From NCBI GenBank assembly GCA_001310715.1, contig BAXV01000079.1, positions 1 to 15,897 on the forward strand: 15,897 nt of DNA, given 5' to 3'. A model generated the notes under the pieces. That model made no database searches and had not been told where the DNA came from. It worked only from the letters and a program-made list of their open reading frames with translations. A program made the position numbers and the translations under genes. Origin of the DNA: Pseudovibrio sp. JCM 19062 (GTDB taxonomy: Bacteria > Pseudomonadota > Alphaproteobacteria > Rhizobiales > Stappiaceae). Below, piece after piece: positions 8,295-15,897 of this stretch. Position 1 is the stretch's first letter, and the number at the start of each line of letters is the position of its first letter.

Positions 8295-8884
8295 ATGAAA
8301 ACCTTGAAAAGCATCTGCGTATATTGTGGCTCCAACGCCGGGAGCAACCGCTGTTTAAAGAAGCGGCGATTCAACTTGGCGAATTGTTAGCACGCGAAGG
8401 GATTCGGCTCGTTTATGGCGGCGGCTCCATTGGACTTATGGGGGCTCTTGCAAAGACTGTTCTGCAAAATGGTGGTGAAGTCACCGGCGTCATTCCAGAC
8501 TTTCTGAAGGAACAGGAAGTGATGCTGGAAGAGGCTCATGAGCTGATTGTCACGCAGGACATGCATGAGCGCAAACGCACTATGTTTGAAAAAGCAGATG
8601 CGTTTATTGCCCTGCCCGGCGGGATCGGTACCCTCGAGGAACTTGTGGAGATGCTGACCTGGGCACAGCTTGGGCGGCACGATAAGCCGATGTTGCTGCT
8701 CAACCTTGGCCAGTTCTGGACGCCATTGGTGGAACTGCTGGACCACATGAGAGATTTGGGCTTCATTCACCCGGACCGGGACATCAACTACGAGATCACC
8801 GAGGACGTTTCGCAAAGCGTCGATATTCTTTGCAGGGCCATTGAAGGCTGCAAAATAGAAAATCCTGATTTGAATGCGATGTAA
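8295..8884 (+). CDS. LOG-family (TIGR00730) nucleoside 5'-monophosphate phosphoribohydrolase, frameshifted near the start
   Basis: LOG proteins cleave the N-glycosidic bond of nucleoside 5'-monophosphates, releasing base and ribose 5-phosphate; plant members activate cytokinins, while bacterial substrates are often AMP or unknown. The repaired protein is about 196 residues, a normal length, with a Rossmann-like fold: N-terminal SICVYCGSNAGSNP, then LVYGGGSIGLMGALA, MHERKRTMFEKADAF and the catalytic PGGIGTLEE. I chose ATG 8295 because only that frame gives the family N-terminus MKTLKSICVYCGS; the frame then breaks near 8349, where NAGSN must continue as PLFKEAAIQLG, consistent with one lost C. 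A longer open frame from 8255 reads through the start region out of frame. No strong ribosome-binding site is seen. The stop TAA at 8882-8884 is followed by a strong terminator. Cytosolic. Confidence 0.88.
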
Positions 8885-8887
8885 AAC

Positions 8888-8918
8888 AAATGGCCGCTGT
8901 GTTTGCAGCGGCCATTTT
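8888..8918. terminator. Bidirectional terminator between the LOG gene and rarD
   Basis: A perfect 10-bp stem ATGGCCGCTG / CAGCGGCCAT (8890-8899 and 8906-8915) with a 6-base loop is flanked by AAA on the left and TTTTC on the right. It therefore serves both converging genes: the LOG stop is at 8884 and the rarD stop at 8939. Confidence 0.9.
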
Positions 8919-8938
8919 CATTTCATGCCCAAAGGTTG

Positions 8939-9880
8939 TTAAGCCAGTTTGGCCACGCGGCGTCTTGCCATCAAGCCGTCCACCGAGAAGATGGCAAGCG
9001 AGAACCAGATCATCGCAAAGGCAAACAGGCCTCCGGCTGAGAGTTCTTCTTCAAAGAGCCAGACCGCACAGAGGAAGTGCAGGGACGGCGCGATGTATTG
9101 CAAAAAGCCAATGTAAATCAAAGGTAGGCGGCGGGCAGCAAAGGCGAAGACGACCAGCGGCACGGCAGTGATAACGCCTGTAAATAGCAATAGTGCCAAG
9201 AACCAAGGATGCTCTAGGGGAATTGCCGGATAGCTTCCGCCGGAGCCAACTTGCGCGAAGTAGAAGATGCCAACCAGTGCGAAGGGCATGACCAGCAGGA
9301 CTTCCACCAGCTGACCAGCAACCGCACCGACAGGTGCCTTTTTACGCACGAAGCCATAAAGCGCGAAGCTCAGGGCAAGAATGACTGAGACCCACGGCAG
9401 CTCGCCGACCTCGTAGGTCTTGAAGAGCACTGCAAAGATGGTCACTGCCAGCGCCACCATCTGTGCTTTGGTCAACCGCTCAGACAGCAGCACCACGCCG
9501 AGCCCCACACTCACCAACGGGTTGATAAAATAGCCGAGACTGGCATCCAGCACCCTGCCCGTTTCAACGGCCCAGATGAAGATGGTCCAGTTGATGCTGA
9601 TGACTGATGCGGAGACCAGAAGGTATCTGAGGCGGGAGAAATCGCCGAAGATGGAGAAGACTTCTTTGCGCAGGTTTGTCAGAACCAGAAAAGCGCCAAG
9701 GAACAGGACAGAGCCAAAGACCCGATAACAAATCACAATGATTGCCGGCATGTCTGCTGTCAGCTTGTAGTACAGAGGCGCAAAACCCCACATCAAGTAA
9801 GCAGATATTGCTGCAATCAGACCAGCCTTGAACGCCTCAGGCGTGTTTAGCTGATCAGCAGCGGATGCTGACTGGCTCAT
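8939..9880 (-). CDS. rarD: EamA-family transporter RarD, intact
   Basis: This is a polytopic inner-membrane permease of the drug/metabolite transporter superfamily. RarD was first linked to chloramphenicol sensitivity in Pseudomonas; its natural substrate is not settled. The protein has 313 residues from the chosen start and about ten hydrophobic segments. Typical family stretches are AAISAYLMWGFAPLYYK, SINWTIFIWAV, SLGYFINPLVSVGLGVVLL and IGFLQYIAPSLHFL. ATG 9880 is preferred because GGGGA lies 4 bases upstream; a TTG at 9898 would add six residues (MYYGDY) and has no ribosome-binding site. No frame break is seen. It shares a terminator with the converging LOG gene, and lies 192 bases downstream of cimA on the same strand, probably with its own promoter. 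Confidence 0.9.
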   Translation of the reverse strand: MSQSASAADQLNTPEAFKAGLIAAISAYLMWGFAPLYYKLTADMPAIIVICYRVFGSVLFLGAFLVLTNLRKEVFSIFGDFSRLRYLLVSASVISINWTIFIWAVETGRVLDASLGYFINPLVSVGLGVVLLSERLTKAQMVALAVTIFAVLFKTYEVGELPWVSVILALSFALYGFVRKKAPVGAVAGQLVEVLLVMPFALVGIFYFAQVGSGGSYPAIPLEHPWFLALLLFTGVITAVPLVVFAFAARRLPLIYIGFLQYIAPSLHFLCAVWLFEEELSAGGLFAFAMIWFSLAIFSVDGLMARRRVAKLA

Positions 9881-9943
9881 ATAATCCCCATAGTACAAAC
9901 AAAACGCGCCAGAGACCCTGACGCGATCAAGAGAAAAAGGTGA

Positions 9944-9960
9944 GGCTGAGTGTGTCAGCC
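9944..9960 (-). terminator. Weak terminator-like hairpin between cimA and rarD
   Basis: GGCTGA (9944-9949) and TCAGCC (9955-9960) form a perfect 6-bp stem with a 5-base loop. On the minus strand the stem is followed by TCACCTTTTTCTC, so the U-run starts a few bases late. It would separate cimA from rarD transcription. Confidence 0.4.
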
Positions 9961-10004
9961 CTATATCGTGCGGAGCGCGCCCGTCTTTATTTGCAGTGAC
10001 GTGA

Positions 10005-10022
10005 CACGCACACGCACACGCA
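10005..10022. repeat. Three tandem copies of CACGCA
   Basis: A short perfect hexamer repeat, three units, in the cimA-rarD spacer. No function is evident. Confidence 0.7.
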
Positions 10023-10072
10023 TTGAATTAAGCAGCCTTGCTATTCGAGTGTGCTACCCCAATGGCACAGGA

Positions 10073-11675
10073 TCAAACGGCTTCCAACTGATTTGCTTTG
10101 AAAATGCAATAGCGAATGGAATCGACCAGCGCCTGGAAGGAAGCATCTACAATATTTTCTGAAACGCCAACCGTAAACCAGCGTTTGCCGGTTTTTGTAT
10201 TCTGGCTTTCGATCAGAACACGGGTGATCGCGCTGGTGCCGCCATTCAATATGCGCACTTTATAGTCGATCAGTTCCAAATCAGCTATCAGGCTCTGGTA
10301 CTTGCCAGGTCTTTGCGTAGGGCCAGATCCAGCGCGTTCACCGGACCATTTCCTTCTGCCACGGACATAATGGTCTCGCCATCAACCTCAACCTTCACCA
10401 CAGCATCGGAGACAGTCACACGTTCGCCAAGTGCATTGAAGCGCCGCTCAACGCCCGTGCGGAAGGACAGGACGTCGAAGTAGTCCGGCACGGAATGCAG
10501 GCGTCTACATGCCAGCAGCTCAAAGGAAGCATCGGCAGCTTCATAGGCAAAGCCCTGTGATTCCAGTTCCTTTACTTCTGCCAGCAAACGGTCCAGACGC
10601 GGATCTGCTTTATCGGCCTCAACGCCAAGGCGTTTTAGTTCGTTGACCAGATTGGACTTACCAGCCTGATCAGAGACAAGCACACGGCGCTGGTTGCCGA
10701 CCGTTTCAGGCGGAATGTGCTCGTAGGTGTCTGGATTTTTCAAGATCGCGGAGGCGTGGATGCCAGCTTTGGTCGAAATGCATTTGCACCAACATACGGG
10801 GCGTGGACGTTGGAAGATCGATTCAAGATCTCGTCAAAACCCCTTGATATTGCAGTTAATTCCGTCAAATCTTCGACCTTGATGCCAAGCTCGACCAGAT
10901 TGCAATACGGCTTTTTCAGCAGCATGTTGGGGATCAGGGTGATCAGGTTGGCATTGCCGCAGCGCTCACCGATGCCGTTCAGGGTGCCCTGTACCTGACG
11001 TACGCCAGCGACCACCGCGGCAAGGGTGTTTGCAACCGCATGGCCGGTGTCATCGTGGGCATGGATTCCAAGATGGGCACCGGGCACCACTTGCTTTACC
11101 GCTGTGACGATTTCGGTCACTTCGTGGGGAAGCGTGCCGCCATTGGTGTCGCACAGGACCACCCAGCGCGCGCCAGCTTCAAACGCGGTCTGTGCACACG
11201 CCATCGCATATTCCGGGTTTGCCTTGTAGCCATCAAAGAAGTGCTCGCAGTCGATCATGGCTTCTTTGCCAGCAGCGATCGAGGCTTTGACGGTGTCTGC
11301 TATGCTTTCCAGATTTTCTTCATTGGTGCATTTAAGTGCAACATCAACGTGATAATCCCAGCTCTTGGCCACGTAACATGTGGCGTCAGCAGCAGACTGA
11401 AGGACCATCTGGACGCCGGGATCGTTGCCAATGGAGCGTCCGGCGCGTTTGGTCATGCCGAAGGCGGTAAAGGTCGCCTTCTTTGTTCTCTTTTCGGAGA
11501 AAAACTGCGTATCAGTCGGGTTTGCGCCGGGGTAGCCGCCCTCGATGTAGTCGACACCCAGTCTTTCCAGCAGGGTGGTAATGGCAATTTTTTCGTCCAC
11601 GGAGAAGTCAATGCCGGATGTCTGTGCGCCATCCCGCAATGTCGTGTCGAAAAGATACAGACGCTCTTTCGTCAT
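10073..11675 (-). CDS. cimA: (R)-citramalate synthase (CimA), two frameshifts
   Basis: CimA condenses acetyl-CoA with pyruvate to (R)-citramalate, the threonine-independent entry to isoleucine synthesis, in the cytosol. The N-terminal HMGL-like catalytic domain has LFDTTLRDGAQTSG, the metal-binding HAHDDTGHAVANTLAAV and GTLNGIGERCGNANL. The C-terminal LeuA-type allosteric domain (about residues 400-534, ERVTVSDAVVKVEVDG to FKANQLEAV) is where isoleucine feedback acts in the family. The frame breaks near 10775 (GANAF should continue STKAGIHASAILKNP) and near 10305 (RKDL should continue GKYQSLIADLELIDY), each consistent with one lost base. Repaired length is about 534 residues, as expected for TIGR00977-type CimA rather than 2-isopropylmalate synthase. 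ATG 11675 has AGGGTAGG 6 bases upstream. The stop is TGA at 10073-10075. It lies 260 bases downstream of cysS. Confidence 0.93.
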
Positions 11676-11696
11676 AATATGCCTACCCTGCTTATT

Positions 11697-11718
11697 GGCC
11701 TGAGCTTTGCCTCAGGCC
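11697..11718 (-). promoter_or_regulatory. Leader hairpin upstream of the cimA ribosome-binding site
   Basis: GGCCTGAG (11697-11704) and CTCAGGCC (11711-11718) form a perfect 8-bp stem with a 6-base loop, ending about 7 bases before the AGGGTAGG ribosome-binding site. No U-tract follows and I see no Ile/Val/Leu-rich leader peptide, so a classical attenuator is not supported. Confidence 0.5.
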
Positions 11719-11795
11719 CCCTCATGTGACAGAGGTTTTTCCCGTGTACTGTGAGATGGAAACCGGTTCCCACTTTTGGAGAATACGCTTTTCAA

Positions 11796-11848
11796 CTCAG
11801 CATTGGTTCTCAAGGCGCGTCCTACACGCGCCTTGAGAAAGCTCAGCA
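11796..11848. repeat. 31-base perfect palindrome flanked by 7-base direct repeats, between cysS and cimA
   Basis: TCTCAAGGCGCGT (11808-11820) and ACGCGCCTTGAGA (11826-11838) form a perfect 13-bp stem with a 5-base loop. The heptamer CTCAGCA occurs on each side, at 11796-11802 and 11842-11848, in the same orientation. There is no T-run on either side, so it is not a typical Rho-independent terminator, although it could protect the 3' end of the cysS mRNA. The flanking direct repeats raise the possibility of a small inserted palindromic element. Confidence 0.6.
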
Positions 11849-11935
11849 ACCCTAACGGGTTATGCCGGACAGAACCATGGAGCAGACTTCAAGTTTCCTT
11901 GTGGTAACTGCGTCGGTCTGGGTCCCGCCCAAGAT

Positions 11936-13387
11936 TTAGGCACAGGACCAGGTGGTCTCAATCTCACCTGTTTCCTTGTTTTTCATGTCTTTAAGCACAA
12001 TGCCGTCAGCGGCCAGCTCGTCGCGGATACGATCGCCTTCTGCAAAGTCTTTGGCCTTGCGGGCTTCCAAACGTTTTGCGATCAGCTCTTCCACTTTGGC
12101 TTTCAGCTCTGGAGACACCTCTGCTTCAGCTTTTTCCAGTGTCTGTGCTTGAGAAAATGATTCAAGATCAAATCCTAAGAACTTGATAGAATTAGCCAAT
12201 TTCTGTGCAGCGGGTTTATCTCCACCACGTGCGTTACGGGCCAGCTTATGCAGAGCTGCAAAGGCGCGCGGGGTGTTCAGGTCGTCTTTCAGACCTTCCA
12301 GAACGCCTTCATCCACGGCTCCATCTTCCTCAGCGGTGACACCGTTCTTCTTCAGAAGCTCGGCCCAGCGGGTGAGCTGCTTTTCGCCTTCCGCCAGACT
12401 TTTGAAGGTAAAGTCGATTGGCTGGCGATACTGGGTTTGAAGCAATGCGTAACGGATGGCCTGACCAGACCACTTGCGTCCGCCGCCTTCTTCGGTGTCC
12501 AGCAGCTGGTGAACGGTAAAGAAGTTGCCCAGCGATTTGGACATCTTCTCGCCTTCCACCTGCAGGAAGCCGTTGTGCAGCCATACGTTTGCCATGGCAT
12601 TTGTGCCGTGAGCACATCTGGACTGTGCAATTTCGTTTTCGTGGTGAGGGAAGGTCAGATCGACCCCGCCGCCATGAATATCGAAGACTTCGCCCAGATG
12701 TTTTTCTGACATTGCAGAACATTCGATGTGCCAACCCGGACGGCCCGGTGTTTTAATAGCACATGGGCTTTCCCAGCCCGGCTCGTTCTCTTTGGATGGC
12801 TTCCACAGAACGAAGTCGGTCGGGTCTTTTTTGTAGGACGCCACTTCCACACGCGCACCGGAGATCATCTCATCCAATGTACGGTTGGAGAGCTTTCCGT
12901 ATTCCGGCATACTTGGCACGTGGAACAAGACGTGCTCGTCGGCAACATAGGCATTGCCTTTGGCGACGAGAGTTCAATCATCGCCTTCATCTCTTCGATG
13001 TGCTCGGTTGCCCGTGGCTCAACGTCCGGTGCCTCAGCGCCCAGAGCTGCCATATCCGCATGATACTGGGCAGCGGTTTTTTTCGGTCAGCTCACGAATG
13101 GAGATGCCTTCGTTTGCCGCACGCTCGTTGATCTTGTCGTCTACGTCGGTGATGTTTCGTACATATTTGACATGCTCTTTGCCGTAGAGGTGGCGCAGCA
13201 ATCTGGCCAGCACATCAAAAACGACGACCGGGCGTGCATTGCCGATATGGGCGTAGTCATACACGGTGGGACCACACACATACATGCGCACACTGGACGC
13301 ATCCATTGGCACAAAAGCTTCTTTTGTGCGTGTCAAAGTATTGGTGAGCAGAAGTCCCTTGTCGCCGTGGGCGGTGTCTGCGCTCAT
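11936..13387 (-). CDS. cysS: Cysteinyl-tRNA synthetase (CysS), two frameshifts
   Basis: CysS charges tRNA-Cys with cysteine using ATP; it is an essential cytosolic class I synthetase. The repaired protein is about 483 residues, normal for the family. The N-terminal part has [18 protein letters not shown], containing the HIGH-type motif (HIGN) and a zinc-ligand Cys. GWHIECSAM and HHENEIAQS give further zinc ligands, and [13 protein letters not shown] contains KMSKS. The C-terminal helical part ends EIETTWSCA. The frame breaks near 13077-13083 in a seven-base A/T run (RELTEK should continue [17 protein letters not shown], one extra base) and near 12970 (MIEL should continue [16 protein letters not shown], one lost base). 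ATG 13387 has AGGAG 10 bases upstream. The stop TAA is at 11936-11938. It is transcribed away from the L,D-transpeptidase gene. Confidence 0.95.
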
Positions 13388-13664
13388 AGTGGTTCGTCTC
13401 CTGGCCAGCTGGCCGGGCGTTCATCACACGCAGAATACAAGCAGGATTGAACGGCCACAGCCAGCGTTGTCGCTAGCTGCAAATAATGATGGTGCAAGAA
13501 GAAGTGTGCATCGCCGTTCTCATACGTAGCTTTTCGCCGATTGTGGCGAACAGGTCAAGTCTTAGTCTCACCAGATCACCCACATTTCTAACTAAGTTAA
13601 ATACAATTTTTCTACCTAAAGATGCAATTATAAGGAAAAGACAAGAAAAACAGGGAAGTTACAC
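13388..13664. promoter_or_regulatory. Divergent promoter region of cysS and the L,D-transpeptidase gene
   Basis: The 277-base spacer becomes AT-rich towards the right. TACAAT (13602-13607) and TATAAG (13629-13634) are possible -10 boxes for the plus-strand gene, but neither has a good -35 partner. A small inverted repeat, TTCGCC-N6-GGCGAA, lies at 13533-13550. I see no cysS promoter that stands out and no further gene. Confidence 0.3.
13395..13417 (-). promoter_or_regulatory. cysS ribosome-binding site abutting a 12-base palindrome
   Basis: GGCCAGCTGGCC (13403-13414) is perfectly self-complementary and lies directly next to the AGGAG ribosome-binding site of cysS. Folded as GGCC-AGCT-GGCC with flanking CC/GG pairing, part of the ribosome-binding site could be drawn into the stem. 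A regulatory role is inference. Confidence 0.4.
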
Positions 13665-15483
13665 GTGCCTCACAAGAGTATCTGTTCCGCCGTTCTCGCT
13701 GCAAGTTTGTTTGGATTGAGCTCACCCGTCGGCGCAACCGTGAACGTAACCCTCTCCGTGATACTAAGAGAGCCGTCAAACTATAGCGAATTTATGGCTC
13801 CCCCTGCCCCTGAAACCCCGGGCTTGAGCGGTCCAGCAGGGCAAGTTCTGCTGCCTGCACGGGATCTGTCGGAGCTGGAACAGACTATTCGGGAACTGGT
13901 CTTTTCAAGAAATGCTATGGCAGAAGCTGGTTTTAGAGGCGAGCATGTTGAGGAACTGGCACGGGCTTATGCCCTGCGCACCTTTCGGCCGGTATGGTTT
14001 GAGGACCAGTCCCTCACACCTTTGGCCAAACACTTGATTGACGAGCTTGGCAAAGCATCCGATCATGGGCTTGATCCGCAAGCTTATGGTGTGCGGCAAC
14101 TGGCTTCCAGCTTAAACGAGATGGAGCGTTCCAACACCTCCGCCAGCCTCTATGAAATTGCGATTGTGGAGTTGCAGCTCACACGGGCCTTTGCCGCCTT
14201 TGGTGGGCATCTTGCCGGCGGTGTATTGTCTCCAGACACGTTGCTGGATGATGTTTACATCTCACCCCATGTACCAGCGCTGAAAGAGATGCTCGCGCAG
14301 CTGGAAGAACGCGGTTCGGTTGCAGAGTTTTTCACCAGTCTGGAGCCGGAGGCCCCCTCCTATGCTATCCTGAAGGAGCAGCTGGTCCGGTACAACGAGG
14401 CTCTTACTTCAGATCTCCCTGTCTATCTTAGCGACGGTCCCAACATCGAGTTTGGCGATAAGGGGGAACGCGTTGCTCAACTTGAAAAGCGACTGATCGC
14501 GGAAGGGTATACGTCTTTCCACCATGGCTATTCAGGAGCAATTGAACTGGAAGTCCCGCCTCTGTTTTACAACAGTGACATGCAGGAGGTGGTCAAGCGT
14601 TTTCAGAAACGTCATGGACTGGACAGCGATGGTGTTGTTGGCAAGAAGACACGGGCGGCGCTTAATGTCTCCCTGCTGGAGCGGCGCAATCAGATCATCG
14701 TCAATCTGGAGCGGATGCGCTGATGATCCGGTCTCCGCAGGTCGCTATGTGAAGGTGAATGTGGCGGAACAGATGGTGCGGGTCATGGAAGGCACGCAGG
14801 TGCTTTATGAGACACGCAGTGTGGTGGGCGAGCCCAAAAATGCGACGCCGCTGTTCTCAGACACGTTTGAGTATGCGGAGATCAATCCGACCTGGGGCGT
14901 ACCGTGGTCCATTGCCACCAACGAGTATCTACCGAAACTGCGCAATAACCCCGCTGCTTTGTCGGGCACAGGCATTAATATTTACAAGAATGGCAGGCAG
15001 ATCGATCCGGTGACGGTCAACTGGAACGCGGTCAGCAAGCGTCAGTTCAGCTACCGGCTGCGTCAGAAAGCGGGGCGCAAGAATGCTCTGGGTGCTGTGA
15101 AGTTCATGTTCCCCAACAAACACAACATCTATTTGCACGATACCCCGTCCAAGCGGCTGTTCAATGCAGATCAACGCGCTTTCAGCCATGGCTGCATCCG
15201 TGTGCAGGACCCTTTCACATTTGGTGAGGTTCTGCTTGCTCCCTCCGGTCACAGCCGCGCGAAGATGGAGAAGCTGCATGCCCGTGGCAAAACGGTGCGG
15301 CTTGATCTGAGCGAAACGGTTCCGATCCACCTGCGTTACTACACGGCCTTTGCCGGGGCTGACGGGGACCTGCAGTTTCGTGAGGACATCTACAAGCAGG
15401 ATAAAATCATCTTTAATGCGCTGATGACGCTGCAGCATGCGGCAAGAGTGAAGATGGCGTCTAGCTATCCCTCTGAAAACTAG
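13665..15483 (+). CDS. Secreted L,D-transpeptidase with peptidoglycan-binding domain (YcbB/LdtD-like), one frameshift
   Basis: L,D-transpeptidases make 3-3 crosslinks in peptidoglycan or attach proteins to it, in the periplasm. The repaired protein is about 606 residues. It starts with a signal peptide (residues 1-24, predicted cleavage after SSPVGA), then the LdtD-type scaffold domain (YALRTFRPVWFEDQ), a PG_binding_1 domain (about 265-340, GDKGERVAQLEKRL to FQKRHGLDSDGVVG), then the YkuD catalytic domain. The catalytic motif FSHGCIRV is intact, its Cys codon at 15193-15195, and HNIYLHDTPSK precedes it. The frame breaks near 14719: NLERMR ends at a stop in one frame and DDPVSAGRYVKVNVAEQMV resumes in another, consistent with two lost bases (expected W-D at the join). 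GTG 13665 is the start, with AGGGAAG upstream. The stop is TAG at 15481-15483. Confidence 0.9.
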
Positions 15484-15595
15484 TAGTAATTGCCAAGTAT
15501 TTAATCAGGGCTTTGCCTAATAGTGCATAATTGAATCAACTATGCTAATATATCCCGTATAGAGTGGCGTTTCCTAATTGGCATGGGGATCAATT

Positions 15596-15691
15596 ATGCT
15601 GAAGCAGGCCTTGGGTGCAATGATCGTGGCAAGTGTTATTTCAAGCCCGATCCTTTTCCTTGCGTTTTACTTGTCCGGGAACTCTATGTGA
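15596..15691 (+). CDS. Possible 31-residue single-span membrane microprotein
   Basis: ATG at 15596-15598 is preceded by GGGGA with a 6-base spacing, a good ribosome-binding site. The 31 residues begin MLKQALGAMIVASVISS, continue PILFLAFYLSG and end NSM, with a stop TGA at 15689-15691. Nearly the whole peptide is hydrophobic and could span the membrane once, with one Lys near the N-terminus. The upstream 110 bases are AT-rich, as for a promoter. A longer frame from 15583 (66 residues) has no such character. I do not recognise a family. It could also be a chance ORF. Confidence 0.4.
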   Translation: MLKQALGAMIVASVISSPILFLAFYLSGNSM

Positions 15692-15809
15692 GTTCCAGCC
15701 CATCCTATCAGATGGTCTTGATTAGGTTGAGAGAACCCGCAGGTCTTGACTGCGGTGGCCACTGTCGCTTTGTCTTCGCCTGAATTCCGGTGCACATGTT
15801 CTTTTCGCT

Positions 15810-15839
15810 TTGTGTCAGCGCAGCGCATAGAGATATATC
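15810..15839 (+). promoter_or_regulatory. Weak sigma70-like promoter candidate near the right edge
   Basis: TTGTGT (15810-15815) and TATATC (15834-15839) are spaced by 18 bases. If real, it would serve a plus-strand gene beyond the window. The rest of 15692-15897 shows only a small CCGCAG-N7-CTGCGG inverted repeat (15737-15755) and no gene I can support. Confidence 0.2.
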
Positions 15840-15897
15840 GAAAAACTTATCCCCCTCCTCCAATCAACCCCTATCCTGAATCCCGTGCCCACGCATT

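Noticed and set aside
10740..10780. CimA as two independent proteins (catalytic and regulatory parts encoded separately)
   Set aside because: The missing family stretch (STKAGIHASAIL) is present in the other frame exactly at the join, so the split is an indel artefact.
15583..15783. 66-residue ORF at the right end
   Set aside because: Its start is badly placed relative to the GGGGA site, its composition is mixed, and it overlaps the better-supported 31-residue ORF in another frame.
15692..15897. Possible tRNA or small RNA in the right-hand spacer
   Set aside because: A CCGCAG-N7-CTGCGG stem is present, but no cloverleaf, no CCA-adjacent acceptor pairing and no T-loop consensus could be found.
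1..15897. CRISPR array, prophage, insertion sequence or toxin-antitoxin module
   Set aside because: No regularly spaced repeats, transposase, integrase, phage structural gene or toxin-antitoxin pair is visible on either strand.

Overview
This window is chromosomal housekeeping DNA from a Gram-negative alphaproteobacterium. The protein sequences look like Hyphomicrobiales, most like Stappiaceae (Pseudovibrio/Labrenzia-type). That placement comes from protein style and gene order, not from a database search. No rRNA, tRNA, CRISPR array, insertion sequence, phage gene or biosynthetic cluster is visible.

Layout from left to right. (1) 2-2322 (+): the C-terminal part of an RND efflux permease, cut by the window edge, followed by a terminator. 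(2) 2515-4173 (-): the phosphatidylethanolamine operon psd-pssA, with a strong terminator after pssA. (3) 4331-6271 (-): an intact Atm1-type ABC exporter. (4) 6515-8028 (-): a membrane-anchored LysM protein with Ig-like domains and a Pro/Ala-rich linker. (5) 8295-8884 (+): a LOG-family (TIGR00730) nucleotide phosphoribohydrolase, sharing a bidirectional terminator with rarD. (6) 8939-9880 (-): the EamA/RarD permease. (7) 10073-11675 (-): cimA, citramalate synthase. (8) 11936-13387 (-): cysS, cysteinyl-tRNA synthetase. (9) 13665-15483 (+): a secreted L,D-transpeptidase, followed by a possible 31-residue membrane microprotein at 15596-15691.

The functional themes are envelope construction (phospholipid headgroup synthesis, peptidoglycan binding and crosslinking, export) and amino-acid supply and charging (isoleucine entry step, Cys-tRNA). 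Only psd-pssA is clearly an operon. cysS, cimA and rarD lie on one strand but are spaced by roughly 190-260 bases, with hairpins between them.

The dominant oddity is quality. I count about 14 reading-frame breaks in nine genes, mostly single-base losses plus a few homopolymer length changes. They strike essential genes (cysS, psd, pssA), and the correct protein resumes immediately in another frame. Only the ABC exporter and rarD are uninterrupted among the larger genes. I read these as assembly or sequencing indels and annotate each gene across its breaks.

I do not see an exciting new system here. The items most worth a second look are an extra pair of hydrophobic segments in the RND pump, a 31-base perfect palindrome flanked by 7-base direct repeats between cysS and cimA, hairpins just upstream of the ribosome-binding sites of psd, cimA and cysS, and the small membrane ORF near the right end.
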